From Bimastos eiseni (Eukaryota; Annelida; Clitellata; Crassiclitellata; Lumbricidae), in the NCBI GenBank assembly GCA_959347315.1, contig OY365808.1, forward strand, positions 8,201,979 through 8,265,978: 64,000 bases of DNA, written 5' to 3'. A program made the position numbers and the translations under genes. This document shows positions 36,390 to 48,628 of this stretch, in pieces (position 1 is the stretch's first letter; each line of letters begins with the position of its first letter). A model generated the notes under the pieces. It saw only the letters and a program-made list of their open reading frames with translations. It ran no database searches and was not told the DNA's origin.

Positions 36390-37775
36390 AAGCCGTAAGG
36401 CCTTCTTCTTCTTTAGTTTTCTGCCCTCTATAGGCAGGTTAGTATGTCCAATGTCGACACTCCACTCTGTCAATGGCCTCTTCCTTCATCTTCTTTCATT
36501 CCCTTTTCCATCATCCAGTCCAGGATCATTGCTCTTGGTCTTCCTATGGTCTATTTCCTGCAATTCTTCCTTTTTGATCGGTAAGCCTGGAATCCTTGAG
36601 CCACGTCTAATTTCAGCTGACAAGTAAACTCTAAAATTATTAAAACACCCTTGCAATTATAATAATTTAAAAACATGCGTGTTCCTCGTGCCGTTAAGTT
36701 TTAGAAAGTGCAGGGACACGTGCCCCTGCCAGACATAGGCCTATGGTGCCAGCGCCACTGATGGGGGCCAGAATAAAATCGAAAAATTTCAAAATCGATA
36801 TCTATAGAATTGTGATCTCCTCCATTTTTTCTATTCCTAAAATAGAGAGTGGGAATCGTGGGATGTCCTTTGTGCTTGTTTTCGGTCGTATACCAGGCTC
36901 ATCTCGATTGATTTATGTTTATTTTGCACCAAGTTGCGTCAGGCAAATAAAATAGATCCAAGTGTTTATACTGCTTATAGCACCAACAGATGGGAGTTTG
37001 AAGTAGTCACTTTATCAATATTCTTAGCTTTGTATATTTTCCCCAATCTATCTATTAACCTTTTCCGGTCATCATGATTTTTGTCCAGAACGACAGCAAG
37101 TCTGCCATTGTCCTGGAGGGGCAACTGGTCTTTTCAATTATTTTGTGGATGATCAATCCGACATCATGCACTATCAACTATAGCAGTACATATAGGCCTA
37201 TGGCCTCTCTATACTTTGTAGCTTGACCTACACGTTTCATCGTTTCGCAACTTGAAACAGAAGAAATTCAGTTCAATTTTATACGCGCTATGGTATGTAG
37301 TGCAACTTAATTAGTTTACTAACTTACTAGGCTTGATCAGCTCGTCAAAAATTCATCAAGCCAGTTGAACAACTTTTTGCTTTTTTCATCAAAAAATTAA
37401 TCACCAAATGCAGCCGACGCCGACGACGAAAATTAATTTGATGAAAAGGTAGGCATAGCTAAAACGCGTAACACGAATTATTGACATCCATTATATACAT
37501 GGGCTACTTCAGTTAATAAGTAGGCCTAATAAAAATAAGATTTTTGGAATAGTAGATAATTAAATGCTGCTTATAATAACGTGCGTAGAGGAATTACACT
37601 GTTGCATGGACGTTCATGGACGGCGTCCAGGCTCTGCTGGCCAAATAAGTGGCAGGACGGCGTCCGGCCTCGAAAATAAGTGCTCGGACGCCGTTCATGA
37701 CCGTCCAGGCACACTTTAAGCACTGGACAAAGAGGACGGTCAAGTTCCTCCAAGCAGCGAATTGGAGAGACCGTC
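36390..37775. other. Non-coding region
   Basis: No gene is recognised. An open frame at 36743-36955 has no family resemblance. GCGCCACTG at 36752-36760 is another possible hAT-like end, without a partner. Confidence 0.45.
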
Positions 37776-37779
37776 GACC

Positions 37780-37929
37780 GGCATTGGCAGTGACAGACGC
37801 ATTGGCAGTGACAGACCGGCATTGACAGTGACAGACCGGCATTTAAAGTGACAGACCGGCATTTAAAGTGACAGAGCAGCATTGGCAGTGACAGACCGGC
37901 ATTGGCAGTGACAGACCGGTATTGGCAGA
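37780..37929. repeat. 20-bp minisatellite
   Basis: Seven to eight tandem copies of CATTGGCAGTGACAGACCGG, with a TTTAAA variant in two units. Its minus-strand translation gives a Cys/His/Leu repeat that is not a gene. Confidence 0.95.
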
Positions 37930-38599
37930 CTATGGCAGAAACCCTGTATATGAAAATTCAAATTCTGAGAACACTGGCTTCAGAAATGGTCTAACAGTCT
38001 AGTGTGTGAGGCCTACGCTTTGGGAGAGGTAGCCAGTGAAGGTCGTCGCGCATATAGATGGAGACGCGGCCAGTCCTAGGGCTACCACTAATTAGTCGTG
38101 CAGCCTAACGAGAGGCTCGCTCCGGCCTCCAAATCCGTGTCCACTTATGAATATGAATTCCGATTCAAACAGTAGACCATTTCATCAGCAACCTCTTTGA
38201 GGATTTAACCAGTTCTGACCAACTACGTGGGTACCCTGTCAGTTGGCTCTGAGTAGGACCAGCGTTCGAGAACCATTGGAATTTGATCAAGTTGTTGCTA
38301 TTCAATGGACCTAAGCAAAGACTAACTTTGCATGTTCCGATTTTAGTCGACAGCTGTGAAATATTTATTCGGGAGAATGGAAGAAATTATTCCCTTTCTT
38401 CGGGCGGAATGGAACGGGACGGTGACCGGACAAAATGGTGGTGGACAAAATGGTACGGACAAAATGGTACGGACAAAATGGTACGGACAAAATGGTACGG
38501 ACAAAATGGTGGGGACAAAATGGTAGCGGACAAAATGGTACGGACAAAATGGTAGCGGATAAAATGGTATTCAATTTCCACGTAAGCACGCATCCATTC

Positions 38600-39195
38600 T
38601 AGCGGACAATCAATCCCGCTTCTTTTAAAATAGGAATCTTTTATTCGATCCTGTTTCCATTTCAGCATAACTCTTTTCGTAAATCAAGCATGTTCTTCAG
38701 CACCTCTCTTTTCAAGGAATACAGATAACAGCTTCCAAATAATCGTAATTCTTTGGACCAATCCAGCTTCTAATTAGGCATAATTTTTAACATCCATCTC
38801 GTTAAAGCAGAATTCTCTTATCGAACCCTCTACCATTCAAGTATAACTTTTCGTTGATCCAGCTTCGCCTTTTAAGCATGATTCTTCTAAACTATCCAAA
38901 TTCTAATTGAACATCGTTTTCTCATCGATCCAGCTTCTGAGCTGAAGAGCGATCATTTTCATCAATCCCCTTATAAACAAACATGAATCCTTTCATCAAT
39001 CCAGCTGCTGATTAAACAAAAATCTTTCAATTAGTCAAGCATTGATGTTAGCAAGGATTCCTATCATCAGTCCTACTTCAAATTATACATAATTCTTTTC
39101 ATCAGTCCAGCTTCTGATTAAACAAGACTCTATTAATTAATCCAGCCTAAATTTATGCAAGGATTCTGTTCATCAGTTCAGTTTCTATTTCAAAT
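38600..39195. repeat. Degenerate ~45-bp repeats inside the foldback element
   Basis: Roughly ten diverged copies of a unit like CATCAGTCCAGCTTCTGATT followed by AAACAAGATTCTTTT fill most of the element's interior. They are non-coding. Confidence 0.65.
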
Positions 39196-39262
39196 TTAGA
39201 CAGCATGATATTTGCAAGAAAACTGACTTTACCAAAGTTTGTTATACGCATATCAAACATAG

Positions 39263-39268
<6 letters not shown>

Positions 39269-39310
<42 letters not shown>
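39269..39310. repeat. (TA)n microsatellite
   Basis: TA run within the foldback-like element. Confidence 0.95.
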
Positions 39311-39312
<2 letters not shown>

Positions 39313-39834
39313 TCTGACATTCCACTCCCCGAACATTAATCATATATATGTTATATATATTACATTAATCATACATACTTAATTAATATGACTAATATGA
39401 TACACAACTTATATATGTGTGTGCTATGTTAGTGATCAATCGGTGGAAATGTCCTAGGAAAAATGTCCGGGAGTGGAAATATGTCCTAGACCCCTTGAAT
39501 CTCTACCATTTTATCAGTAAGCCTACTATTTTGTACAATACCATTGTATAATTGTATAATACCATTTTGTCCGTACCATTTTATTCGCACCATTTTGTCC
39601 TAATACCATTTTGTCCAATACCATTTTGTCCATACCATTTTGTCCTTACCATTTTGTCCTCATACCATGTTGTCCATACCATTGTGTCGTACCATTTTAT
39701 CCGCTACCATCTTGTCCGTACCATTTTGTCTGCTACCATTTTGTCCGTAACATTTTGTCCGTAACATTTTGTCCGCTACCATTTTGTCCGTACCATTTTG
39801 TCCTCTACCATTTTGTCCAAGAACCGAACGGGAC

Positions 39835-40879
39835 CAGTGAAGTGGAAATTTTCCCCTTTCCTGCACAAATCGATTCCTCTTCATAGGTGCCGTTATCGCT
39901 GATGTATTAGCGGATGCAATCGAAGCGTGGTTCTTGAACGCCCACGACATGTACGTCGACGGAACACATTTCATTGTCACAATCAGCTTAAATGTTTTCC
40001 ATTGTTCGAATCTGTATTGTGTATTCGTCTATTCAATAGATCACTCAGACAGAACGCTGCTTGTAACAGAATTAAAGGTTGAGGTAAATTAGCAGTAAGT
40101 CTCGAACTAATAAAAGCGCTGCAGGTGTTCGCCCGTGAGTGGTCTATTCAACAATTGCAGAAAACAAAACACAAAGCGTTCGGTTTAAATCAGATGTTTG
40201 AAAGCGCGACAATAAGTCTCATTCTTTGTCATCTGTAGACCCTATATTAATACTTGTACATAATGGGATCTAATGCAGTCAGCCGGTTCCTTGACGACTG
40301 AAAGCCTTTCGGTCGCTTCAGATGGCCACCCGACACGTTGATGCCTCTAATTAAAATATTTAAACTTTATTTAGACCCATCAGTTGGGATCCATAGATTC
40401 CCTGCAGGTCTTTACTTTGCCGCCAAGCGACCAGAGGACTGAAATTATCAATGGGGGAGGAGGGGCTAAACGCTGGGAACTGCACATCGTAAAAGTTAAC
40501 TTTAGGGGTATATACGCAGGAAAGAAGGACACGACCGTATCTCATTCTTCACGCTACAAACTCCACCTTTTCTCCAACATCTTCCATTTCTCACAACTTC
40601 CCATTCCTCTTCATAACCACCGGTGATTTGGTGAAGTTTCTCTGATTCTCTCACAATCACGCTGGTCCCAAAAATTAAAATTTCTGTCCAAAACTTTAGA
40701 TTACTCACCAAGGTCATAGTGTAGGGGTCATGACCTTGTGCTTTGTTGTGTTGTAGGCCTATGTCTGATGACATGTCGCTGCATTAAACTGTGGTCGTCA
40801 TTATAAAGGTATTCATATTATTATACCTATTCAAAATCCAAGTCTACGTAGCTAATGCATTGCTGTCTGTGTCCTGTCG
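39835..40879. other. Non-coding region
   Basis: No gene is recognised on either strand. The overlapping short frames at 40360-40774 have no family resemblance. Confidence 0.5.
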
Positions 40880-41737
40880 GTGTACGGACAAAAGCCCCCA
40901 GAACAAAAGGTCCCCAGGACAAAAGCCCCCCCCCTCCCATTTTGGGTAGGACATTTTCCCCCTGGACAAAAGCCCCCCTAGTGTGAAGTATGAACGGATG
41001 ATGACAAGTTATATATTTAACTGCATTATGTAAAATATATGAAAGCGAGCAACTAATTACCGTGTCGTATAGGAGATAAAAGTGAGTCCAATTCTGAATC
41101 TTTATTTATCTTGCTGGATGCATAAATACTGCAAACAGTCCGTGACACGCCTTAATAAGCGGTGATGGTGATCGGCTAGTAAGCAGCTGGGCCTACAGTT
41201 GGTTATCAAAACTGTCAGTGACACGCGATAATCATCTCCCGTTAATAAGAGAGAGCGGGTGAATACCTCTATATAGATGATAATCTAAGAATGTAAGTGG
41301 TGAAAGTCAGCTAGTAAGTATGCTTACAGCTGGTGACAGTCAGTCAGTCAGTGGCACGCGATAATCACCTCTCTGAGAGTGGGTGAAGACCTCTATAGAT
41401 GAAAATCTCATAAATGTGTGCCTATAAAACGAAGACTTCTAACACGCACACCTCATGTAACGAACCATTTCGTCTTCAAACTTTGCAGGTATTGGAACCA
41501 AAGCAATATGGCAACCCGCTAAAAATACATATTTTACAGGTTTAGTAACACTTGGCCGAAATAGACACATCCATGCACACGTACATATTGCGCGCATACG
41601 CTGCATAGGCCTACAACCATGCATCATATGCACAGACATACAAGCATGCATATATAATTTGGGCGAGCTTATGGTCTACAATGGGGGGGGGTCGTCCTAG
41701 TTGGGAGGGCTTTGTCCGGGGGGCTTTTGTCCTACAC
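40880..41737. mobile_element. Second foldback-like element, GGACAAAAGCCCC termini
   Basis: The left end GTGTACGGACAAAAGCCCCC and right end (complement) GTGTAGGACAAAAGCCCCCC are inverted repeats that continue into further ACAAAAG-C-rich subrepeats. The arms run about 100 bp on the left (to 40980) and 55 bp on the right (from 41685). The GGACAAAA core is shared with the element at 38421-39825. I see no clear target duplication. The interior (about 41120-41430) holds a partial tandem duplication. No transposase is present. Confidence 0.6.
41140..41415. repeat. Tandem duplication inside the second foldback-like element
   Basis: Two diverged units of about 130 bp: GGTGATCGGCTAGTAAGCAG, then GTGACACGCGATAATCAT, GAGCGGGTGAATACCTCTAT is repeated as GTCAGCTAGTAAG, then GTGGCACGCGATAATCACC, GAGTGGGTGAAGACCTCTAT. 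A third partial copy of the CCGTGACACGC segment lies at the start. Confidence 0.65.
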
Positions 41738-41828
41738 TCTATCTGTCTGAGAGAGTCACAATGTCTTGGAAGCATTTGGATGTTGCCAGAGCACGTGATC
41801 TGAACAAACTCGTCCGATCGATGGGATG

Positions 41829-41899
41829 ATCGGGTCGTGGCATCGGGTCGTGGCATCGGGTCGTGGCATCGGGTCGTGGCATCGGGTCGTGGCATCGGT
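41829..41899. repeat. 13-bp minisatellite
   Basis: Five and a half near-perfect copies of TCGGGTCGTGGCA. Confidence 0.95.
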
Positions 41900-44583
41900 C
41901 ACGCATGAGTTGGTTTTCCGTTGAGTTGCCCAGATCAGCGATGGCTAAAAAGAGCCGTCACGGAAACAAACCAAAGCAGTCCATGCATTAAACGCGGCTT
42001 ATCAACTCAACCAATAAAACATATTAACGCGTGTTAAATGACCCAGTGCACGACCAGTGACATTCGATAGCCTGTGCCACGGTGTTATATTGATCTGTAG
42101 ACAAAATACGGAGAGGACAGCACCTAAAACACACTCCAATGTCACAATGTCCGTGCTAATTCACCGTCATATATGTATATATAACGTTAGATTATATATA
42201 CCGTTATATATATATACCGTAAAATGTATAATGCATCTTTCACCGCTGCAACTGAAATTTATATACCATAGACAGCACGACTATATACTGTACAAATATA
42301 ATAATATAAGTCTAAGAGGTGTTTAACGAGTTAATGCTATGCCAATGATTAGTGACTGCTAAGTTCAGATAAAATAGATTGGATCAGTTGCATGCACTGA
42401 GCGGCTTTCATTAGTTTTGAAACAATCAATATTCATTCTTCGCTGTGAATGGCCAATACATAATATATATAATAACATAAAACTGAGGAAAATTCACTCA
42501 ATATCGTCTGGTCAACTTTCTAAAGAGCTGCTAGCTACTATCCAGGTGTTGTGCTTCATTGTGCAGCTGTAATTTGTAAATTCATCGTTGCTATATATAT
42601 TACCGTTCCCTTGTATTGCCATATAAACTGTTTTATTATTATTATTATTATTATTATTATCATTATTATTAGTAGTAGTAGTAGTAGCAGGAGTAGTAGT
42701 AGTAGTAGGTGGAGTAGTAGTAGTAGTAGTGGGGGGGAAGTAATAGTAGTAGTAGTAGTAGGTGGAGTAGGGGAAGTAGTGGTAGTACAAAGCGACAAAA
42801 ACAGTAGGTCTATGGAACGCAGATTTACCAGACTGCAGTATCAGTTGATACTGGTCTAATTGTAATACCAAGACTGCGGACGGCTGTTAAATGTGAAAAC
42901 TGGAGAAAAGACTCAATGGGCGTTTTCAGCAGCGCCTTTTTTCAATCGTAAATCGTTTTTTCATCGTAAAAGAGCGCTAGACGAATTTACAAATAGCAGC
43001 TGCACAATTAAGCACAACGCGTGGATACTAGTTAGCAGGTATTTAGAAAAGTGACCAGACGATATTGAGCGAATGTCCCGCAGTTTTATATATTCGACTA
43101 GATCATAAATGCTACGAACACCTGACTATCTTCGCAAAGTCTCAGAATGATGAACTTTGTTTCAGATGCGTAGATAGCTCTGAGCAAAGTGTATGGCTAA
43201 GGGCAACTCCTTCCGTCAGTTACGAACACGACACAACTCCTCTCGTCGATTTATAAAACTACATAAGCAACAACGTAATCACAACATGGCCACTCCCCAG
43301 CCAGCGCGAGGAAGGGGGACGTGTCGCCTTCAGCGAGTTACAAACGCCCACACGCAAATCAGTACCGCTAATGGTTTCCGAGTGGGTTGGTTCGCGTTAG
43401 AGACACGAGATCGCCCGGCGCCATGGATTCATGGAGGCGATAAAAGGCAGTTGTTGTTGGATTCAATTAGCGGATCTCATATCGCATAATACGTTTAGTT
43501 TCAATATGCATACAATTAGGGCTGACTGTGATAGGCCTAATATGCATGGATTACGGATAGGAAGTATATATTTTGCAGCAATTTCTACTGGTGGCCTTGT
43601 GATGCGATGCTTGCAGACTGACCAATCTACTCTCGGAAATGGTTACTTTGAGAAAACCGTTATCATACAACTGCACAACGCCTACTCACCACCACCGTCG
43701 TCGTCTTCATCATCGTTATGATCATCATCGATTGCTGTTGTTGGCTATTACGCTGGTAACGAATGCGCAATTTTCATTACCATCAGCTTCTATCAGATTC
43801 CATGAATGCGTTTCCGGTGCGTTAACCCGCACTTCTTATTACCTCTTAATTCGTTCTGTGACACGTTCTTTGTTCGTCTTCGTTCCCTTGTCTTTATTTC
43901 AAATCTTGCACGCACTGACGCCCGACATTTCTTTCCAAATGATTAAGTCATCACAGTCTTAGCAAAGGACTTGACGTGGTGTCGGTTTTATCCCGTGCTC
44001 CAATTTGTATAGCGCAGAATACAACAAAGACTGATATAGAAAACATCTCGTGAATAGCGTCGTTACAGCACAAGAGTCGCCCTCCTTCAGTGTGGGCATT
44101 GGGTCCTACAGTTGAAAGAAACTAGTGTATTGCAATGCATATTTTAACGGATGTGGCTTACTGAAACAAAGTCTTTCACGACTATTTATAGGATCTGGAG
44201 AGAGTCGTAAAATCACAGCGCAGCCGACAACGCATTTATTATCATTTATTATTATTATTAATAAATTTGTAACGCACACAAGGTCACACCTAAATGTGAA
44301 TCTGATGCGCGGAAATTAGCTGCCAAATGGAGCGCGTTTTAGCTACCTCACATTACCATTATATATCAAGGACCAATATGCACAGTAGCTTGCTACCAAC
44401 GGCGTTATAAATGGTCGTAATTACAATTACAATTATTCTGATAACAACACAATCACTTGCACGGTGTATCCTGTAGTCATAGAATCGTGACAGGAGAATA
44501 ATGAGACTAACTGGGTCCATACCATCCCCGAAAGAAGATTGGCTAGTCTGCTATACCATCGCGATACAAGTATATGATTCCTA
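41900..44583. other. Non-coding region with trinucleotide tracts
   Basis: Contains (ATT)n at 42632-42670 and (GTA)n at 42670-42790. Frames at 43065-43962 are open but show no domain and no clear splice pattern. Confidence 0.5.
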
Positions 44584-44591
44584 GCCATAGC

Positions 44592-45414
44592 CAGAGTTGA
44601 ATGGTATCGAGACAGCGTCTCGGTCTCGAACGTCTCGAGACAGTTTTTTAGTGTCTCGGTCTCGAGGCAGTGTCTCGAATTTTTAGAAACTGTCTTGAAG
44701 TGAAAGTCTTGTTCTGTCTCGAACAAGCGGTCTCGATAAATTTCGCGTTAACTGTCTTAAAATTTTGCGCTAGAAACTGAAACCGGTATTTCGATAAGCG
44801 GTAATTCTGGCTAACGCGCGAGTCACATAATACTGAAATCAATTCAATTATCTTAGAGTGGAAAAATGTCTGAGAGAGATCCTGAAATTGTGAAGTTTGC
44901 GTTTACGCAATTCGAAGTCAGCCCTATTTACAAACAATAGCTATTGGCTATTAGTTTGTCATTGATGTAAAACCACCATAACCGAAACAATCGGAACAAC
45001 CTCGAATTTCTCAGGGTGAGTAAGGATATGCGCAAATTTATAATTTCCTTTGATATTTTGTATCGAATTTGCTTGTTAAAAATCGTCTGGAAGATTTCAG
45101 ACGTGCTTTCTCGATACTATACATAAGATAACCCGAAGAAGAAATATCGAAAAAGATAAAACTCGGTAATATAAAAACTGTTCTTGGGAATTGGTACGAT
45201 ATACATCATGATTAAGTTTCAAATTGAAATTAAAAATGAACCTTATTCCCGAACACTGATATATTGGTATTTTACAGCCTTTTATATAGGATCACTTATC
45301 TTTTACTGTCTCGAACTGTCTTGAACCTAGTGTCTCGGTCTCGGCACCTCACTGTCTCGGTCTCGGTACATCGCTGTCTTGGTCTTGAAGGTTAAGGTCT
45401 TGCATACAACACTG
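44592..45414. mobile_element. Nonautonomous hAT-type transposon
   Basis: An 823-bp element. It begins CAGAGTTGAATG and its complement begins CAGTGTTGTATG (10 of 12 match), fitting the CAGRG-type hAT terminus. It is flanked by 8-bp direct repeats GCCATAGC (44584-44591) and GTCATAGC (45415-45422), one mismatch; 8 bp is the hAT duplication length. Both subterminal regions carry many GTCTCG/CGAGAC hexamers (44608-44735 and 45307-45390), which resemble the subterminal transposase-binding repeats known in other hAT elements. No transposase-like frame is present, so it must be mobilised in trans. Confidence 0.75.
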
Positions 45415-45422
45415 GTCATAGC

Positions 45423-48400
45423 GTTTCATTCTTTACTAATATGTTTTCATTCTTTGAATTATTCCAATTAGAAGGCCTGTAATAATGTAATTTTGTAAGC
45501 TGGCATTGAAAGTAGAGTATTACCTGGGACAAATAACCCAAACTATTGGGTCAAATCTTAGACCATAATTTGTACAGTTATAATTTGCACTGAAGGCAAA
45601 ACATGTATATTAAGTAGGCCCTAATATGTAGGTCCATGGGTTATTGAAACTTTGTACGGCTTATTCAAAGTTTTTAGCAGCGTATACGTAAAGACCCAGA
45701 GGTTCACGAATCTCGACAGCTTGATTGAATTGACTCTGTCCAATGAATTGTTAGTTTGAAAGGCGAATTTACTTCAAAACAACCACTGATTAATTCTTTT
45801 AGCATTACAATAACGGCGCTACAAAATGACCAAACTAGAATTCTAGAAGAGTAACTTTTAATATCGTCATTCAGTATCGAAAGTTCAAGCTATCAATTTT
45901 CTTTAACTTCCTAAAACACAACAAAATCATAATTATACTTCACGAACCGCTTACTTAGTTTCAGCTAGAGGCCTATTCGGTCTACACTTGATAGAAATCT
46001 TGGTCTTTGTTAATCCGAGGCGACATTGTGGTTCATGGAGTTCTACAGCCTAACATTATTTCGTGGCCTTATTGATGGACTCTGTGAGAATATTATATTT
46101 TGTAAAGGTCAATAGGCCAATGCAGGCCTGTGCACGAAAAATAAATCACAAGCAAATATTATATCGATGCATGAATATCAAACGCTTAATTTATAATATA
46201 TTAAAATCGTTTAGATGACGAATTGTGTTTTGATATCGCTGCATAATCGCATCAATGAACTGTTGTGACAAAATAGATTCATCAAAAGGTTTGCACGCAA
46301 CTGAACATCGCATTTCAGACGGGCAACGTGCACTTTATAATATATATCTATATATCTGCCTGCATATAGAATCACATGACAAATACACTGTCCTTATGCT
46401 AGACCTAACTACCAACAGAGAGTGCTTCCCAACCTGGGTGCCAAGAACCTGTTCAAGGGTACAACGTCTGAATGGCAGATCCATGATAGTCGTAAAGATA
46501 TTTGTGTGGAACTAAAACCTTGTAGACAGCCCAGCTTCATCCGAGCTTGAATTTTGAACTCAGTGGGAACGTTGTTCGCCTCTGAAATTGTTTCCGGTCA
46601 GGTCCACCCGATCGCAAGTGTTCCATTTGGCGAGCGCTCCATGTGGGGCCCCGCACCTGGTTTGTATATTAGCCCAACCTTCAGATGATGCGAATACAAA
46701 TGGCAGTTGTTATTATATCGAATTCGGCGAATTTCGTAATTCGAAAGTATAATTATCCAAATATCAGAATATGAAGCAAACTGTGTGTTGAAGTAGTCAC
46801 GTAAGTTGTCCTAGAAATTTCCACGAGGGCGTTTCATCGCCAAAGCGTGAGTTTTTCTTAGGATAGAAAAGACATTTTCTGCTTTATATGACTTGGATTT
46901 TCAAAACAATCGATTGTAGGCCAATAATTTATTTAATGCGCATAGGACGGCAGTTTCGAAATTAGCTTGCAATACAAGGAACGTTGCTCGCCAGTAAAGG
47001 ATAGAATTGAAACTTGAATTAGAAAAATCGATGAAATTAAGACTATAGCGATGTCGCTGACTTGTCGTTGGTTAGTTATGGTGTCGCGCTCTGAAGAAAG
47101 TTTAAAACCTCTGTCACGTCATGCAATTATATGCCTCACCAGGGAGAAGCGTCGTCACAGATGTTGAGCATATTATGGGATTCTCTGACCTGAAGTGGCG
47201 CTATATAAATACTTGATTACGATTAAACTATGAAGCCCTCATGATAATGCTCCCACATGAACTTCGCATGTCTTAATCATCAGGACCATACGACAACGCA
47301 TGAATACTTTGTGGGAGAGTTGTCATATGAGGAAAGTAGAAGCAGACAACGGTGATGTCCTTTAACAACGTGTTTTATTTTTTAAACAATAGGTTGTTAG
47401 TGTTCTCCTTATTTTATGTTACTCAATCAACTTTTTCTTCAGGACTATATTTTAGGTTCATTCACATCGCCCTTCGTCTAATCAGATATTGCTATCTATG
47501 CGCATACTATCCATACGAAAAAACTGTATCTTTAATTCTATATACGCAGTCGCGCTCTCAATTAGCAAGATCATCAATATCACGTAATTTCAAACAAAAT
47601 TTAATAACCGTCTTGATAAAGATTGTCGAACACGATGAGTTAAAAATGGTAATTAAGTTTTGATGAAATAATATATAGGCCTAGTTGTCATCTAACGGAA
47701 ACAATATTTCTGTCAAAATTAATTTTACGGCCTATTTGATGTTAAAACGACAAGGCAAAAGATGCGTTCTGTCCCCAATGTGAAGAACAAACATTATCTA
47801 TCCTTATTTTTCAGCATTTTATTAGAAATGAGATGCGCTTCATTGAGTTCACTGATGTCGTCATATAAGATGAATCATCTCCCGATGGTGACCAACTCTG
47901 ACAACGTCAACCCAAGTGATTAATAATCAACCGCACTCTGAGTGCAAAATGATAATTGATCGATCTTCCAATTCAAGTTTATAAACTCCAGGCGTAATAT
48001 TGAAATATTATACTGTTGAATAACAACATCAATAACAGAGTAAAAAAAGAATATCGGACATGACACAGATAACCTGAAATTAATGCAAACAAAAGATGAT
48101 TTAAACATTTGGAAACACGATTGTCTGTGGATAGGAAATAGATACAATGAAAATGTAACTTAATTTGTACAAAACGCACAGTCAAAGTATGCTATACAGC
48201 AGATATAACGTAATGCACTGTATAACTTTAAAAAGGAGGACGTTTGCATCTGAAATGGGGTTACGTAGGCCTACTTACTGAATTGCTAAGCAACTAATAA
48301 TTATATAGCCAGATATATAGCATGGCACGACGACATCCGCATGCGGGTCAAATGCGACATTTATAAATGCCAGAGGTTATTGGGTGCAGGTTGTGATTGT

Positions 48401-48628
48401 GTGCAAACTGCGTAACTTTATTAGATCGACAGGCAGTAAATGAAGCGTGGCAATATATACTATGCAGGACTTCAGAAGAATAGACTAATTACAAATGTAT
48501 CTTTCGCTTAGACTTGTAATTGCAATTGTAAAAACGACAATTTCTCAAGCACCGTCAGTAGCAAGCTAATTCTAGGGTGCTATACATAACAGCTCACTGT
48601 CAGCGCAAATGTAAAAAAAACAGAAAAA
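45423..48628. other. Non-coding region
   Basis: No recognised gene. GTGGCGCTATATAAATACTT at 47194-47213 matches the tail motif of other LINE-type fragments in this window. Frames at 47352-47663 and 47920-48185 show no family. Confidence 0.5.

Larger units (their letters stand above)
38412..39834. mobile_element. Foldback-like DNA transposon with 9-bp target duplication
   Basis: The element spans 38421-39825 and is flanked by exact 9-bp direct repeats GAACGGGAC (38412-38420 and 39826-39834). The ends are inverted: 19 bases beginning GGTGACCGGACAAAATGG and GGTTCTTGGACAAAATGG, with 15 of 19 matching. Both termini continue as arrays of a unit of about 14 bp (GGTACGGACAAAAT at 38430-38575; its complement at 39545-39820), so the whole element can fold back. 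The centre contains ~45-bp degenerate repeats and a TA tract (39269-39310). There is no transposase. Repeat-built inverted termini with 9-bp duplications recall Drosophila FB elements and Mutator-type elements. The superfamily is inferred only. Confidence 0.75.

Noticed and set aside
37571..37882. Cys/His-rich frame resembling zinc knuckles
   Set aside because: It is the translation of the 20-bp minisatellite.
38365..38668. Repetitive Phe-Cys-Pro-Tyr-His-Val-Arg frame (also 39552-39886)
   Set aside because: Translation of the ACAAAATGGT subrepeats of the foldback element.
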